A DNA stretch of 64,000 bases from Meconema thalassinum (taxonomy: Eukaryota > Arthropoda > Insecta > Orthoptera > Tettigoniidae). Positions 10,071 to 19,600 of this stretch are shown piece after piece. The stretch spans positions 74,997,947 to 75,061,946 of the forward strand of contig OX336391.1 of NCBI GenBank assembly GCA_946902985.2, in the 5' to 3' direction. A program made the position numbers and the translations under genes. Below the pieces are notes generated by a model. That model was not told the origin of the DNA, ran no database searches, and was given only the letters and a program-made list of their open reading frames with translations. Position 1 is the stretch's first letter. Each line of letters starts with the position of its first letter.

Positions 10071-10538
10071 TCACCGTTTCCCTGCTTCCTTTAGTTGTAT
10101 TTTTAAATGTTTCTCATCAGGCATGGCATATTTAATATGAATTACACCATCGTAATGCAATAGATAACGACTTAAACCGGAAGCAAACATATAGGTAAGA
10201 TCATCATTCACCAGTGGTGGTGGGGAATGGTTTCTGTCAATGTCCAGTTTTTGATTTGACAGGCACACTAAAAATACAGATGGGACAAATTTATAAAGCC
10301 TTTTCATTTCAAGGGTCACATATCGTTTCGTGCAGACATCATTTTCGTCTCGAGGCTCCTGCACATCAATAATACGATGATGATTGGCTGAATAGCCCTC
10401 AATGGTTAGTCTCGGGGCCATGTGATAGACACTTTGCACTTTGCGATCGACATAGCTTTTTGTTGCCACCTCTCGTGACTGTTTTGACAAAGAGGCGGCC
10501 GTGGCCATGGTTACACGAGCTCGCCCAAACACGTCCAT
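10071..10538 (-). CDS. fibre-like protein of the adintovirus
   Basis: An intact 155-codon frame from ATG 10538. Two short repeats resemble those of phage and viral tail-fibre proteins: EVATKSYVDRKV (about residues 23-34) and HRIIDVQEPRDENDVCTKRYV (about residues 54-74), the 'N/I-x-V-x-x-P-x-D-x-x-D-A-x-x-K-x-Y-V' type signature. The C-terminal half has no recognised motif. Proteins with this signature at this position are taken as vertex fibre or attachment proteins, so a role in receptor contact is an inference. It is divergently transcribed from the ATPase gene across a 90-bp gap containing a symmetric TATA sequence. Confidence 0.6.
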   Translation of the reverse strand: MDVFGRARVTMATAASLSKQSREVATKSYVDRKVQSVYHMAPRLTIEGYSANHHRIIDVQEPRDENDVCTKRYVTLEMKRLYKFVPSVFLVCLSNQKLDIDRNHSPPPLVNDDLTYMFASGLSRYLLHYDGVIHIKYAMPDEKHLKIQLKEAGKR

Positions 10539-10577
10539 TGTGATAGACGTTAACTAACCTATCCTACTCACCGCTTG

Positions 10578-10592
10578 CCTATATATATAAAC
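10578..10592. promoter_or_regulatory. shared TATA sequence between divergent fibre and ATPase genes
   Basis: TATATATAA at 10582-10590 lies in the 90-bp gap between the minus-strand fibre-like gene (ATG 10538) and the plus-strand ATPase (ATG 10629), about 40 bp from each. Because the core is self-complementary it could serve either direction. Confidence 0.35.
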
Positions 10593-10628
10593 ATTATACA
10601 AACAAGAAAAAACTCAGTCGTCGACACA

Positions 10629-11316
10629 ATGGAATTAATGAAACAACCCCATGCTTTGCCCGTCTCTGATTTGGTTTCAGAGCTATCACTGTCCGTGTGC
10701 GAACCTAAACGTCATGGCACCCTATTCCCATCTACCGTTCGGGCCTTCGGGTTGTGGAAAGACAAATGTTTTGCTGAACATTATTACCGCGCCTCATGGC
10801 CTACGATTTCAAGATATTTATAATTTTGCCAAATCCTAGTACCAGCCTCTGTGCGTGTATCTGGAACAAATTATGTCTTCGTTAAATAAAGAAGCCATGG
10901 GCTATTTTACATTCACCTCACCTCAAGATGTCATTCAACCAGACCGCATTCAACCAGATTCCATTATAATTTTTGATGATATTGCCACTCAACGACAGGC
11001 CATTATTCAAGAGTATTTTAGTACGGGACGTCATAAACAAGTGGATTGTTTTTATCTGGCTCAGACCTATTCCAAAATACCCAAACAGTTGATTCGTGAC
11101 AATGCCAATCTCACCGTTCTCTTCCGCCAAGACTCTAGAAATCTCTCTCATATTTTTCAAGATCATGTGAATCCAGATATGTCCTTTACAGCTTTCACGC
11201 AATTGTGTGCTTCGTGTTGGAACCATCATCCCCATGCCTGTTTGGACATAAATACACAGAGTGAACGATGTGAGGGACGTTATCGCTTGGGTTTTGATCA
11301 TTTTATTTCTGTTTAA
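10629..11316 (+). pseudogene. FtsK/A32-type genome packaging ATPase, frameshift and one stop
   Basis: The gene begins at ATG 10629 (MELMKQPHALPVSDLVSEL). The frame then shifts before about 10720 to HLPFGPSGCGKTNVLLNII, which contains the Walker A motif GPSGCGKT. A TAG at 10837-10839 interrupts, and the same frame resumes to 11316 with the Walker B motif SIIIFDDIA and a FYLAQTYSKIPKQLIRDN stretch that fits the sensor/arginine-finger region of this family. It would pump DNA into capsids. It is the first plus-strand gene, followed by the DUF8207-like gene 42 bp later. Length is near the family's usual ~230 residues. Confidence 0.8.
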
Positions 11317-11357
11317 AAAGACCCAGGGTTGGACATTTCCTGTCCTTTTCCTTTACC

Positions 11358-12440
11358 ATGGCGAACGCCATAGGGTACAAGAAACATGTTCAAATCATGC
11401 AGCGTATTATTGAGGCACGAAATACGATTCGACGTAAATTTCGTGAAATGCAACGTTTAAAAAACGTCAATCCTTTACCCATGATAAAACATGCTCCATC
11501 ATCGGTTGATCCCATGAGGTTCAAACCTAATGCTTCTGCTGCTACTGCTGCTACCTCTCAAACCAAACCCTTAACAAGTTCAAAATTTACTCAAACAGAT
11601 TCCACACGACAGGTAAAATCCTCCTCCTCCTCCTCTAATGTTAGTGAACAAGAACATCAAGACATGAAGAAGAAGAAGAAGAACAACATGAACAAAGTGA
11701 AAGCGAAAGCGTATTTAGTTATGAAAGACAAAAAATCCTCACCTCTTCAACAGTTTCTAAAAACAAAACAAAAATCTTCCGTCATAGCGGCAACACCGTC
11801 TTCCTCCACATCGTCTCCGTTTTCACAAGTCTTGGCAACCCCTCAAAATAAAGCTCAACTCAAAAACATTTTAATCAAACATTTTGGGGCAACCCTGGAA
11901 CCGTATCTGATCATTCTATTTATTGGAAAGACAGATACCACGTATGGTGTTCGCTATGAGAATGATAGTTTTAAAATTGGGGATTCATCCATTAAATTTG
12001 CTCGTACGAAAGCTGTCATTAAAAATATCAACTATAAATTAACACCAGGTCTGTTAAAGCTGCTATTTTCTCGCACCCACTCGCCACAAGATTTTACGTC
12101 CGAGGACTTTGCTAATATAAATCCATTTTATTCGACACCAACGCTCACAAAAGAAACTACAAATCCTCTCAGCTGGTCAATGCCAATATATCCCAATATA
12201 TCCCAAAAATATAAAACCATCATTGCAAACATCTTTGGTAAGCAAAAACATCACTCTGCCTCTGGTGTAAGGTTTAAGAAATTAAAGCCCTACCTAGATA
12301 TAACATTTTGGAATAACCCCAATCAGTTAGTAGAGCGCTTATACTTGCTTCATGCATCAAAACAAGCTGGTCACACTGGACATGAGGCGGAAATCTCCCA
12401 CATTGAACAACAACTCCGAGATGCTAAAATTATCTTATAA
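11358..12440 (+). CDS. DUF8207-like conserved Polinton/adintovirus protein
   Basis: An intact 360-codon frame starting in a good context (accATGg). Residues 1-40 are basic and helical (RRKFREMQRLKN). About residues 55-165 are low complexity with poly-S and poly-K tracts from trinucleotide runs. A conserved domain at about residues 175-300 includes DTTYGVRYENDSFKIGD and LTPGLLKLLFS. A C-terminal motif follows with NPNQLVERLYLLHASKQAGH. This layout matches a protein of unknown function found in arthropod Polinton-type elements (I believe DUF8207), encoded next to the integrase. It overlaps the integrase start by 20 bp. It is the longest undamaged frame of the element, unlike its neighbours. Confidence 0.6.
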   Translation: MANAIGYKKHVQIMQRIIEARNTIRRKFREMQRLKNVNPLPMIKHAPSSVDPMRFKPNASAATAATSQTKPLTSSKFTQTDSTRQVKSSSSSSNVSEQEHQDMKKKKKNNMNKVKAKAYLVMKDKKSSPLQQFLKTKQKSSVIAATPSSSTSSPFSQVLATPQNKAQLKNILIKHFGATLEPYLIILFIGKTDTTYGVRYENDSFKIGDSSIKFARTKAVIKNINYKLTPGLLKLLFSRTHSPQDFTSEDFANINPFYSTPTLTKETTNPLSWSMPIYPNISQKYKTIIANIFGKQKHHSASGVRFKKLKPYLDITFWNNPNQLVERLYLLHASKQAGHTGHEAEISHIEQQLRDAKIIL

Positions 12441-13367
12441 GCCATCCCCCATCAAAGTGGACATTGCTCATGAATTGCATAAACCAGCCCGACGCATTTA
12501 TGAACGCCGTCGTGTCATTTCCAAAGGAATCGATGAACTTTGGCAGGCAGACCTGGTTGAAATGATACCTTATTCTAACGTTAACGACGGTGTACGCTAT
12601 ATGTTGACCGTCATTGATGTCTATTCCAAAATGGCTTTTGTTCAACCAGTAAAAAATAACACTGGTGTCTTAGTCACAAAGACCTTTCAACATATTATTG
12701 AACAATCAAAACGTCAACCTCACTTGTTACAAACCGACCAGGGGAAAGATTTTTCAACAAGGATTTCTCCAGTTTTCTGACATCTAAGGATATTCACCAT
12801 TACACCACCTATAGCAATCTCAAATCTAGCGTAGTTGAACGCTTAAATCGAACATTAAAAAGTTATATGTGGAAAGAGTTTACAATACATGGTTCCTATC
12901 GATGGATAGACTGGTTACCTCAACTTGTGTCACGCTACAACAACACCATTCATTCCACCATCGGCATGAAACCTCGCCTTGTCACCAAGAACCTACCCAG
13001 ACTCAATAGACTGTTTAACCCTATAAAAAGGTTTGACCCAAGGCGACATCGCCTTAAAATTGGAGAGTTTGTTCGCATCAGTAAACATAGAAGTGTGTTT
13101 TCAAAATCGTATACTACACAATGGTCGACAGAAATTTTTTAAATTCGCCAAGTCAAGTTAGGTCAACCAGTGACGTATCTCTTAGAAGATCAGAGCGGTC
13201 TACCCATTCAAGGACGATTCTATTATGAAGAAGTGCAAAAAACATTATATCCCAACGATTATCTCACTGAACGAGTAATTAAAGTCAAAGGTGCAAAATA
13301 TTTTGTAAAGTGGTTAGGGTTTCCTTCCACGCTTAATTCATGGGTCAATAAACATAATTTTTTGTAA
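12421..13367 (+). pseudogene. retroviral-type (rve) integrase with C-terminal chromodomain, broken
   Basis: From ATG 12421. The catalytic core shows the first Asp in ELWQADLVEMIPY, the second in LLQTDQGKDF and the Glu in SSVVERLNRTLKSYM, the D,D-35-E triad of rve integrases. A frameshift near 12750 moves the reading frame. A TAA at 13140-13142 interrupts it again, in a tract where one base change would remove the stop. The end (YLTERVIKVKGAKYFVKWLG) is a chromodomain. It would insert the linear viral or Polinton genome into host DNA. The rightmost gene of the virion half, it lies about 260 bp before the terminal repeat block. Confidence 0.8.
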
Positions 13368-13626
13368 CAAAAACCTATTTATTTGTTAAAAAAAATCCCT
13401 TTCCTGAAAGATGTATCACATTACCTTTCGTTAATCCCACCCTTTTGTTTATTAGATGTCCAATAACTTCTTTGTTCAAGCCCATGCCAATCTTTTATCA
13501 TGATGTTATACAACCACCCATCGTTTCAAACTTTGCGTTGCATGATGAGTCCATAATGAACCAAGGCTAAGACATACACAGTATAAAGCCGCACACTGTA
13601 TAATGACACCTGCATTTTATCTCTCT

Positions 13627-13754
13627 GCTGCGAGGCACGTACGATGATAAGACCACTGTCAGTCTGGCTCGCCGTGGGTTAGTCTCAATGCTTTCATTTC
13701 TCATTTCACCGAGCAGGTCCTCTCTCTGCGTGTGAGCCCAGTCATGCCTTGTCA

Positions 13755-13792
<38 letters not shown>

Positions 13793-15300
13793 TGCATAGG
13801 TGTTTTATCAACATCATAGCGCTTAACATAACGTGACTTCAAGTCTGGTTGCATACTTTCCCCCCGTTTTCCTCAACGATCTCGAAAAAATGACGGAAAC
13901 CATGATTTCAGCTTTTCCATACCTACATTCCCGTAAAGAGAACAACGATACAAATACATCAACATGCCCGTTATAAAAATCGCCTGATTCGTTTTCCAAA
14001 TAACACGAAAATGAACAAAAACACCTTTTCCATATGAAAACCATGTTTCCAGCTTTTTACCTTTTCTAGACCTACATCTCCGTAAAGAGGACAACGAGAC
14101 GAAAAAATACTATCACGCTTGTCATCCTCACGTTTTCAGTTTTCGCAATATGAGGGAAAATCACAAAAACACATTTTCCATCAAAAAAACTTGTTTCAAG
14201 CTTTTTATCTTTTCCATACCTACATCCCCGTAAAGAGCGCAACGAGACGAAAAAATACTATCACGCACGTCATCCACACGCTTTTAGTTTTCGCAATATG
14301 AGGGAAAATCAAAAAACCATTTTCCATAAAAAAATTGTTTCCAGCTTTTTACCTTTTCCATACCTACATCTCCTTAAAGAAGACAACGAGACAAAAAAAT
14401 ACTATCACGCACGTCATCCTCACGTTTTCGGCTTTCCCATAAATGAGCAAAATTGTAAAAAAAACGCATTTTTAGACCCAAAACGCTATGTTCAGCTTTT
14501 CGACACCTACATTCCCGTAAAGAGCGCAACGAGACGAAAAAAAACGAATCCAAGCACGCCCTCCTAGCATGACTCCTTCCATTCCAAGGTCGCAGGGGCT
14601 CACAACTTCCTAAATAGAGGAGAACCTACAACCTAGCACTATTTAAGAGTGGACATAAAACGTCCATAGGAAAAGGTGGTTCACCACGAGTCCTACAACA
14701 CCTCACATGTTTAAATCGCCCTATTGGTTAGCGAGATACTAATAAGCCAATGACCTATTCGTTTTTATGGTTCTTAATAAATATTTAAAAATAACTCATT
14801 TATTAATAATCATTTAAAAAGCCCGCTCTCTTACAAAACCTCTCAAGTGCGCAGGCGTACAAAAGAAACATTCATCTCCATAATGTCAAAAACACAGGTT
14901 TACCCCAAATGGCGTTTCCAAATTCCATCCATTTAAAAAAATAACCTCACCATCACATAGAGCGGAAAAAATACCATCTAAACGACCCCTCACTCGACCC
15001 TACTCCTCGTCCACAACCTAACCCTTTCCCAACATAGGCATACATATTCAAGCACGAGCGCGACTTGAGAAAAACCAACACTACCCCACTACTCGCGAAT
15101 TACCTTTTAGTTTTGGTCTTTTAACTAAATAAAGAGCCTATAGAAAATAGGGGGCATCACTACGAGTGCTAGGACACCTTGTATGTTCAAATCGCATGAT
15201 TGGTTAGCGAGATATCAGGTTCGGGGCAAATACGAGGAGGGTTCAATAAGTTAGTGGGCACCTCCCCCAATTGACACTACTCACCTGAAAGCCGAATGTA
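13627..15300 (+). repeat. terminal repeat block R1 with ~145-bp units
   Basis: The block opens with a stretch (gctgcgaggcacgtacg) also found at 28112, passes a (TAA)n run (13756-13791), then holds five units of about 145 bp. Each has a 'cctacatccccgtaaagag' core, near 13932, 14081, 14229, 14372 and 14515. A shared end follows (ccaagcacgccctcctagca, gctcacaacttcc, about 14545-14610), then two copies of the 'gagtcctaggacacc ... gttagcgagata' module (about 14690 and 15160). Position directly beyond the integrase suggests an inverted-terminal-repeat-like end of the viral element, but a dispersed satellite is possible. Short ORFs here are not genes. Confidence 0.65.
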
Positions 15301-15540
15301 AACAAAAAAGCCATAATCTTGACATGCTGTTGTTAGTTTCTAACAAATCCCATTCTATGAGGCGAATATTGATTGATAGGTAAGCTAAGACAAAGTTGGC
15401 GAAATGCTTGTTGTCGATACGTAGTGATTCGTTCCTCAGCAGGAAATTTATAAAAATGAAAACAAAACATTCGAGGGGTTATTAGAAAATAAACATTAAA
15501 CAGGGGATTTGTACATAATGTACACCAAAAATCTGCAAAA

Positions 15541-15855
15541 TTAATCCTCGTCAGCTAATTTAACAATCACTTGATTCATGGTTAATCCGTACCATGCTTT
15601 ATGAATCACTTGCGTGGATACATTATTTTCAAAACCAAAATTTAGCATACAGGATTTACAATAGTGATGGCCTGGATCATAATCTATGTCATCATCCATA
15701 ATGCTGTCATAAAGCGTGGTATCAATGCGTACTTTCGTGTTTCTATATTCTGAAGGATAGGCCACACGTTGATGATTATGAGACACCATCGTGGCATATT
15801 CATTGAACGTAGTGTGTTTTGTGACGATAAAACAATCTTCATCGAAGCTCATCAT
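15541..15855 (-). CDS. unidentified ORF downstream of PolB
   Basis: A 104-codon frame with two acidic segments (SIMDDDIDYD and the C-terminus KLADED) and a C/H-containing stretch (HHYCKSCMLNFG). No family is recognised. It lies on the same strand as PolB, about 760 bp beyond its end, so it may be a further viral gene; it could also be chance, although its length and ordinary amino-acid composition argue for real coding. Confidence 0.4.
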   Translation of the reverse strand: MMSFDEDCFIVTKHTTFNEYATMVSHNHQRVAYPSEYRNTKVRIDTTLYDSIMDDDIDYDPGHHYCKSCMLNFGFENNVSTQVIHKAWYGLTMNQVIVKLADED

Positions 15856-16614
15856 TGAATCTGAAAAGAAGTCTTTGCCGTTTACTTAGTGAATAAATAA
15901 AAAAATACTGTGTACTATATACACTGTCTGTCACCTAAGTCAATGGCAAAAAGAAAATATAATATAAGCAAAACACAAATAAATAACCATGTGTCTGTTG
16001 ACTTCTTTAGCTGTAGGCCTCAAACATAAAATGCAACAGGTTAAAACAATTTCTGTTCAGATATTGGACTGGTGTTGTTTTCAAATATAACACCACTCAT
16101 AACTCTAGCCATAAAGTGAGAGATTGTCCACAGTAAAAGCAGCAGATTATTATTTTTTTGTTCTTGCATGAGACCTACTAAGCCACAACCTAGTGTGGAC
16201 TATTAAGCTGCATGCCTACTGAGGGTGAACGGTCACTTTGCTGAAACATGAGGTCTATTAAGCCACCACCACCTAGTGAGGCCTATTAAGGCACAATCTA
16301 GTGAGGCCTATTAAGCCGCACCTAAAAAAATCAACATGTTTTTTAATCTAGCCTGTGCACAGTGAACCATGCAAACGTTGATGCATGGCTCTCTTTATGC
16401 GTTGGCAGGCAAATAGCACAAGATATACAGTTTATGTACAACTATTTACAAGCATTCACACATCCATGGATACATCCATGCACACAGGTTGAAAAACAAA
16501 AATTATATGATACACTACATTTTTTTTTATTCCGAGGCTCAAGATGGCATCACGCATTTGATAGCAACCAAACCAAACACTTGCCGTATTGTACAACAAC
16601 AATAGCATCAACCA
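15856..16614. other. spacer with a short imperfect tandem repeat
   Basis: Between about 16160 and 16325 a motif like 'cctagtgaggcctattaagc' recurs four or five times at roughly 25-45 bp spacing. The rest holds no ORF with a recognised motif. Confidence 0.4.
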
Positions 16615-19600
16615 TTACTGGTTGTAATCAAATGGGACGCTTGTCATCATATCCTGACACCACTGTCCCTTGTCGTCCAACAAAGCGAGTGTTTGTTTTC
16701 GCTGTTTCATTAAAATTAAATCATGATTTTTCGAGAGAATCCTAAACTGACTATGTGACATGCCTGTGTGGGTCTGAAGGACATGAAAATAATCATCCAC
16801 ACAGAGTCGTTTAACCACATGCTAGCTAATCCATTTGGCTCGCATAGATTCACATAGATTCACCTGTCGAAAACTATACATTTCGGAGCGAGACATACAA
16901 ACTCCGTCATCATGGTGTCTGAACACTCATCTTTCATTAAACCAATTTCTTTTTTGTTCAGAGGGGGGATATCGAACACGTTCTTCTCACTAAACGAAGA
17001 CGTGTCAAACCATTTTGGGTTTTGTTTGATAACGATATACGGATCACAGTCACGGATATGGTAAATAAAACTATCCGTGTCTGTATATAACAAGGAAATG
17101 GTACTGTCCCCGAATTCGTATAAAGAGATACGAGGTATTGATATGAAAGGCAGCCTTAAAAAAAAGAGAGCATTTAATTAATTTTGGAAGAATGAATTTT
17201 GGAACAGGTCCATTATACAAGATTTATGTTATGAAGTATTGCCCAACAAGAAGCTTGTTAGCTGAATGTAATCTTCTTCTAGAAAGGGAGGATTTTATTG
17301 GACCATCCATTCGAGATAGACCATAGCCGGTTCTTGGAGAAAAAGGAACGGGATTGGAAGATCCGGTGAGCGAAGTTAGAAATGGAATGTTTTATTTTGT
17401 CTAGTAGGCTATTTAATGCATTTGGAAGCATTGACCTTGGGAAATAAATGGAAGACATTAATTAAGTTATAATCAGGAAATGTCTTCTGTGAATATTAAT
17501 GCCCGAAGTATGTTTGAGGATATTCATGTCCGAGTTTCGGTAAGCAGCATTGAGTAAAGGAACAGATGTTCGAGAAGGCGAGAGTAGGATGACGTCAGTG
17601 GGTAGATTATTGGCTGAGGAATAACCTAACCACCAAGGGAAGATGATTAAGAAAAGGAGGTAGGTTTCGGACTGGAGAAAAAGGATAGAAAAATAGTAGG
17701 AGAGTCCCACAAAAGTTATGAATTTAACTTTAAATGCACTTAGAGGCGGTTGCCACTGCAAATCCGCTCTCTGATACCTAAAGTGGGTAAGGACTTGGTC
17801 GAAGCTGACGGGAATCGCGGCTAGAACTTGGGCGGTTTGCAAGAGAGTGGCTTTAGCGTATTCCCTCTCAAGCATGCATCTGCCTACTATGGGGAAGGGT
17901 GATGGTCTGGCAAGACTGAGAGTAACAGATTTATAGTATGTCTTTTCTAAGCAATTCGTTTTTGCAAAGTAATTCGAAGAATGCCAATAATTTAAATCAG
18001 GTTTGGTATTTCCAATTTTCGAAGTTATGGAGTTCCTGAAAAAGCGACCAAGTGCCTCTAAGAAGGATAGTGATAAGAAATTATACCTTGGGGAGTAATT
18101 TTGGTAAATGAACCAATGGTTGCATTTGGAAATGGCTAAGCTTTTACTCAGCGAGGAGCCGGCTAAAAGTTTAGACAAAGAAAAACACTTATCTTTTGTA
18201 AAACTGACGATAAGTTTTCGGAGAGGATCTCCACAAGCAGGTAGCTGGCGTAGCGAGCTTCACTTGCCTTACTGGCCAGTTAGAATTAGCTATTAAAGCT
18301 AAGAGAAACTTTAACGAGATTACCACTAAGAGTTCTTGCTCAAATGCAACGAGTGGTGAAAGCCCTATTAATGGATTTAATGGCATTGAGTAGGGAGAGC
18401 CAAGGAGGACAGGATCTTGCCTAACCGTTGTACTAGGAAAATGAGAGCGCGAAAAGAAACGCGTAATTTATTTAACAATTCAAAAGAAGTTGATAACTTT
18501 AACAAATATATATTTTCAATTTGGTTAACAATTTTTGGGTCACAGACCTCAGAAAACATTTAACGTTTGCTCCAGGCAATTGACAATTTATGAGGTTTCA
18601 AACCTTATATATGTTCTAAAATCTTTATAAGATTTAAAAAAGACAAATGAAGTAATTAAAGTTTAAACATTAAATTGAGTACAAGGAGTGTACTTTAAGA
18701 AATTTCTGAGAGAATATTCTAGAGAGAGTGACAACTTCGAAAATAACAATAAGAAAAACATGAAGAATAAGATAGAAGTTCCTATAACTTCTTATATTTA
18801 AGCTGAATTACTGTTGGTCATTATACAAATAAGGGCAGGTCACTTACTGTGAAACCTGAAGAGAAAATCAAAAGGAAGGTTCTCGACCTCCTATGGTTAA
18901 GTAGGAATCAAAAGCCAAATGGGGCAGTTTCCATTTCGTGAGACCTAGAAATAACTCACTCAAGAGTTGAAAGAATTGTTTTCCCTGATTATAGGGAAAA
19001 AACAATGTAAGCTTGAACCGTGTATTAAACACGTAGTTATACAGAAATTAATTAATGATAAACAAGCAAAATGGAAGGGCACTTCGTTAGAGTGACACCT
19101 TATAGAAAAGTTACAATTTTATTAATATGGATTGTTAGTAGAAGGTTGAGGAAAGATCTTTGGGATTTAGGATCAATGTTCATGGCCTTATTTAATGTAA
19201 ACGGACGATCGCGACGCGGTAGAAAAGTGGAACAAGCACTAGTTATCACTATAGTCTTTTAAATAGATGAAAAGTTCACTGTAGAAACACGAAAGTTTAT
19301 GGGAAAGAAAGTTACTGCAGTGATGAAAATAACTGGTTGCACTAGGTAGGCGAGAGTCTATTTCTTGAGAAGGTTGTGAATTACAATTAAAGCGCCATAG
19401 AACATTCCAACGGTGGAAGAAAATTCGCTATTGCAGTAATTTATAAGGAATATTCCTCATATTAAATAGTATTCACACAAGTGAGTGAAAAATACATGAC
19501 TGCAGGACTTGTAGATAAAGTACAGGATCTGGAAGGTTCCAGAACGATCTTAATAGAAGAAAGGGCCAAAGATAATCCAGCGGAGGAACTAGCTTGGTGA

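Noticed and set aside
13567..13854. ORF with a poly-Tyr run
   Set aside because: The run is a translated (TAA)n microsatellite at the start of the terminal block.
17462..18178. 238-codon minus-strand ORF inside the PolB insertion
   Set aside because: It shows no recognisable domain or motif and lies among weak ORFs. Not called a gene.
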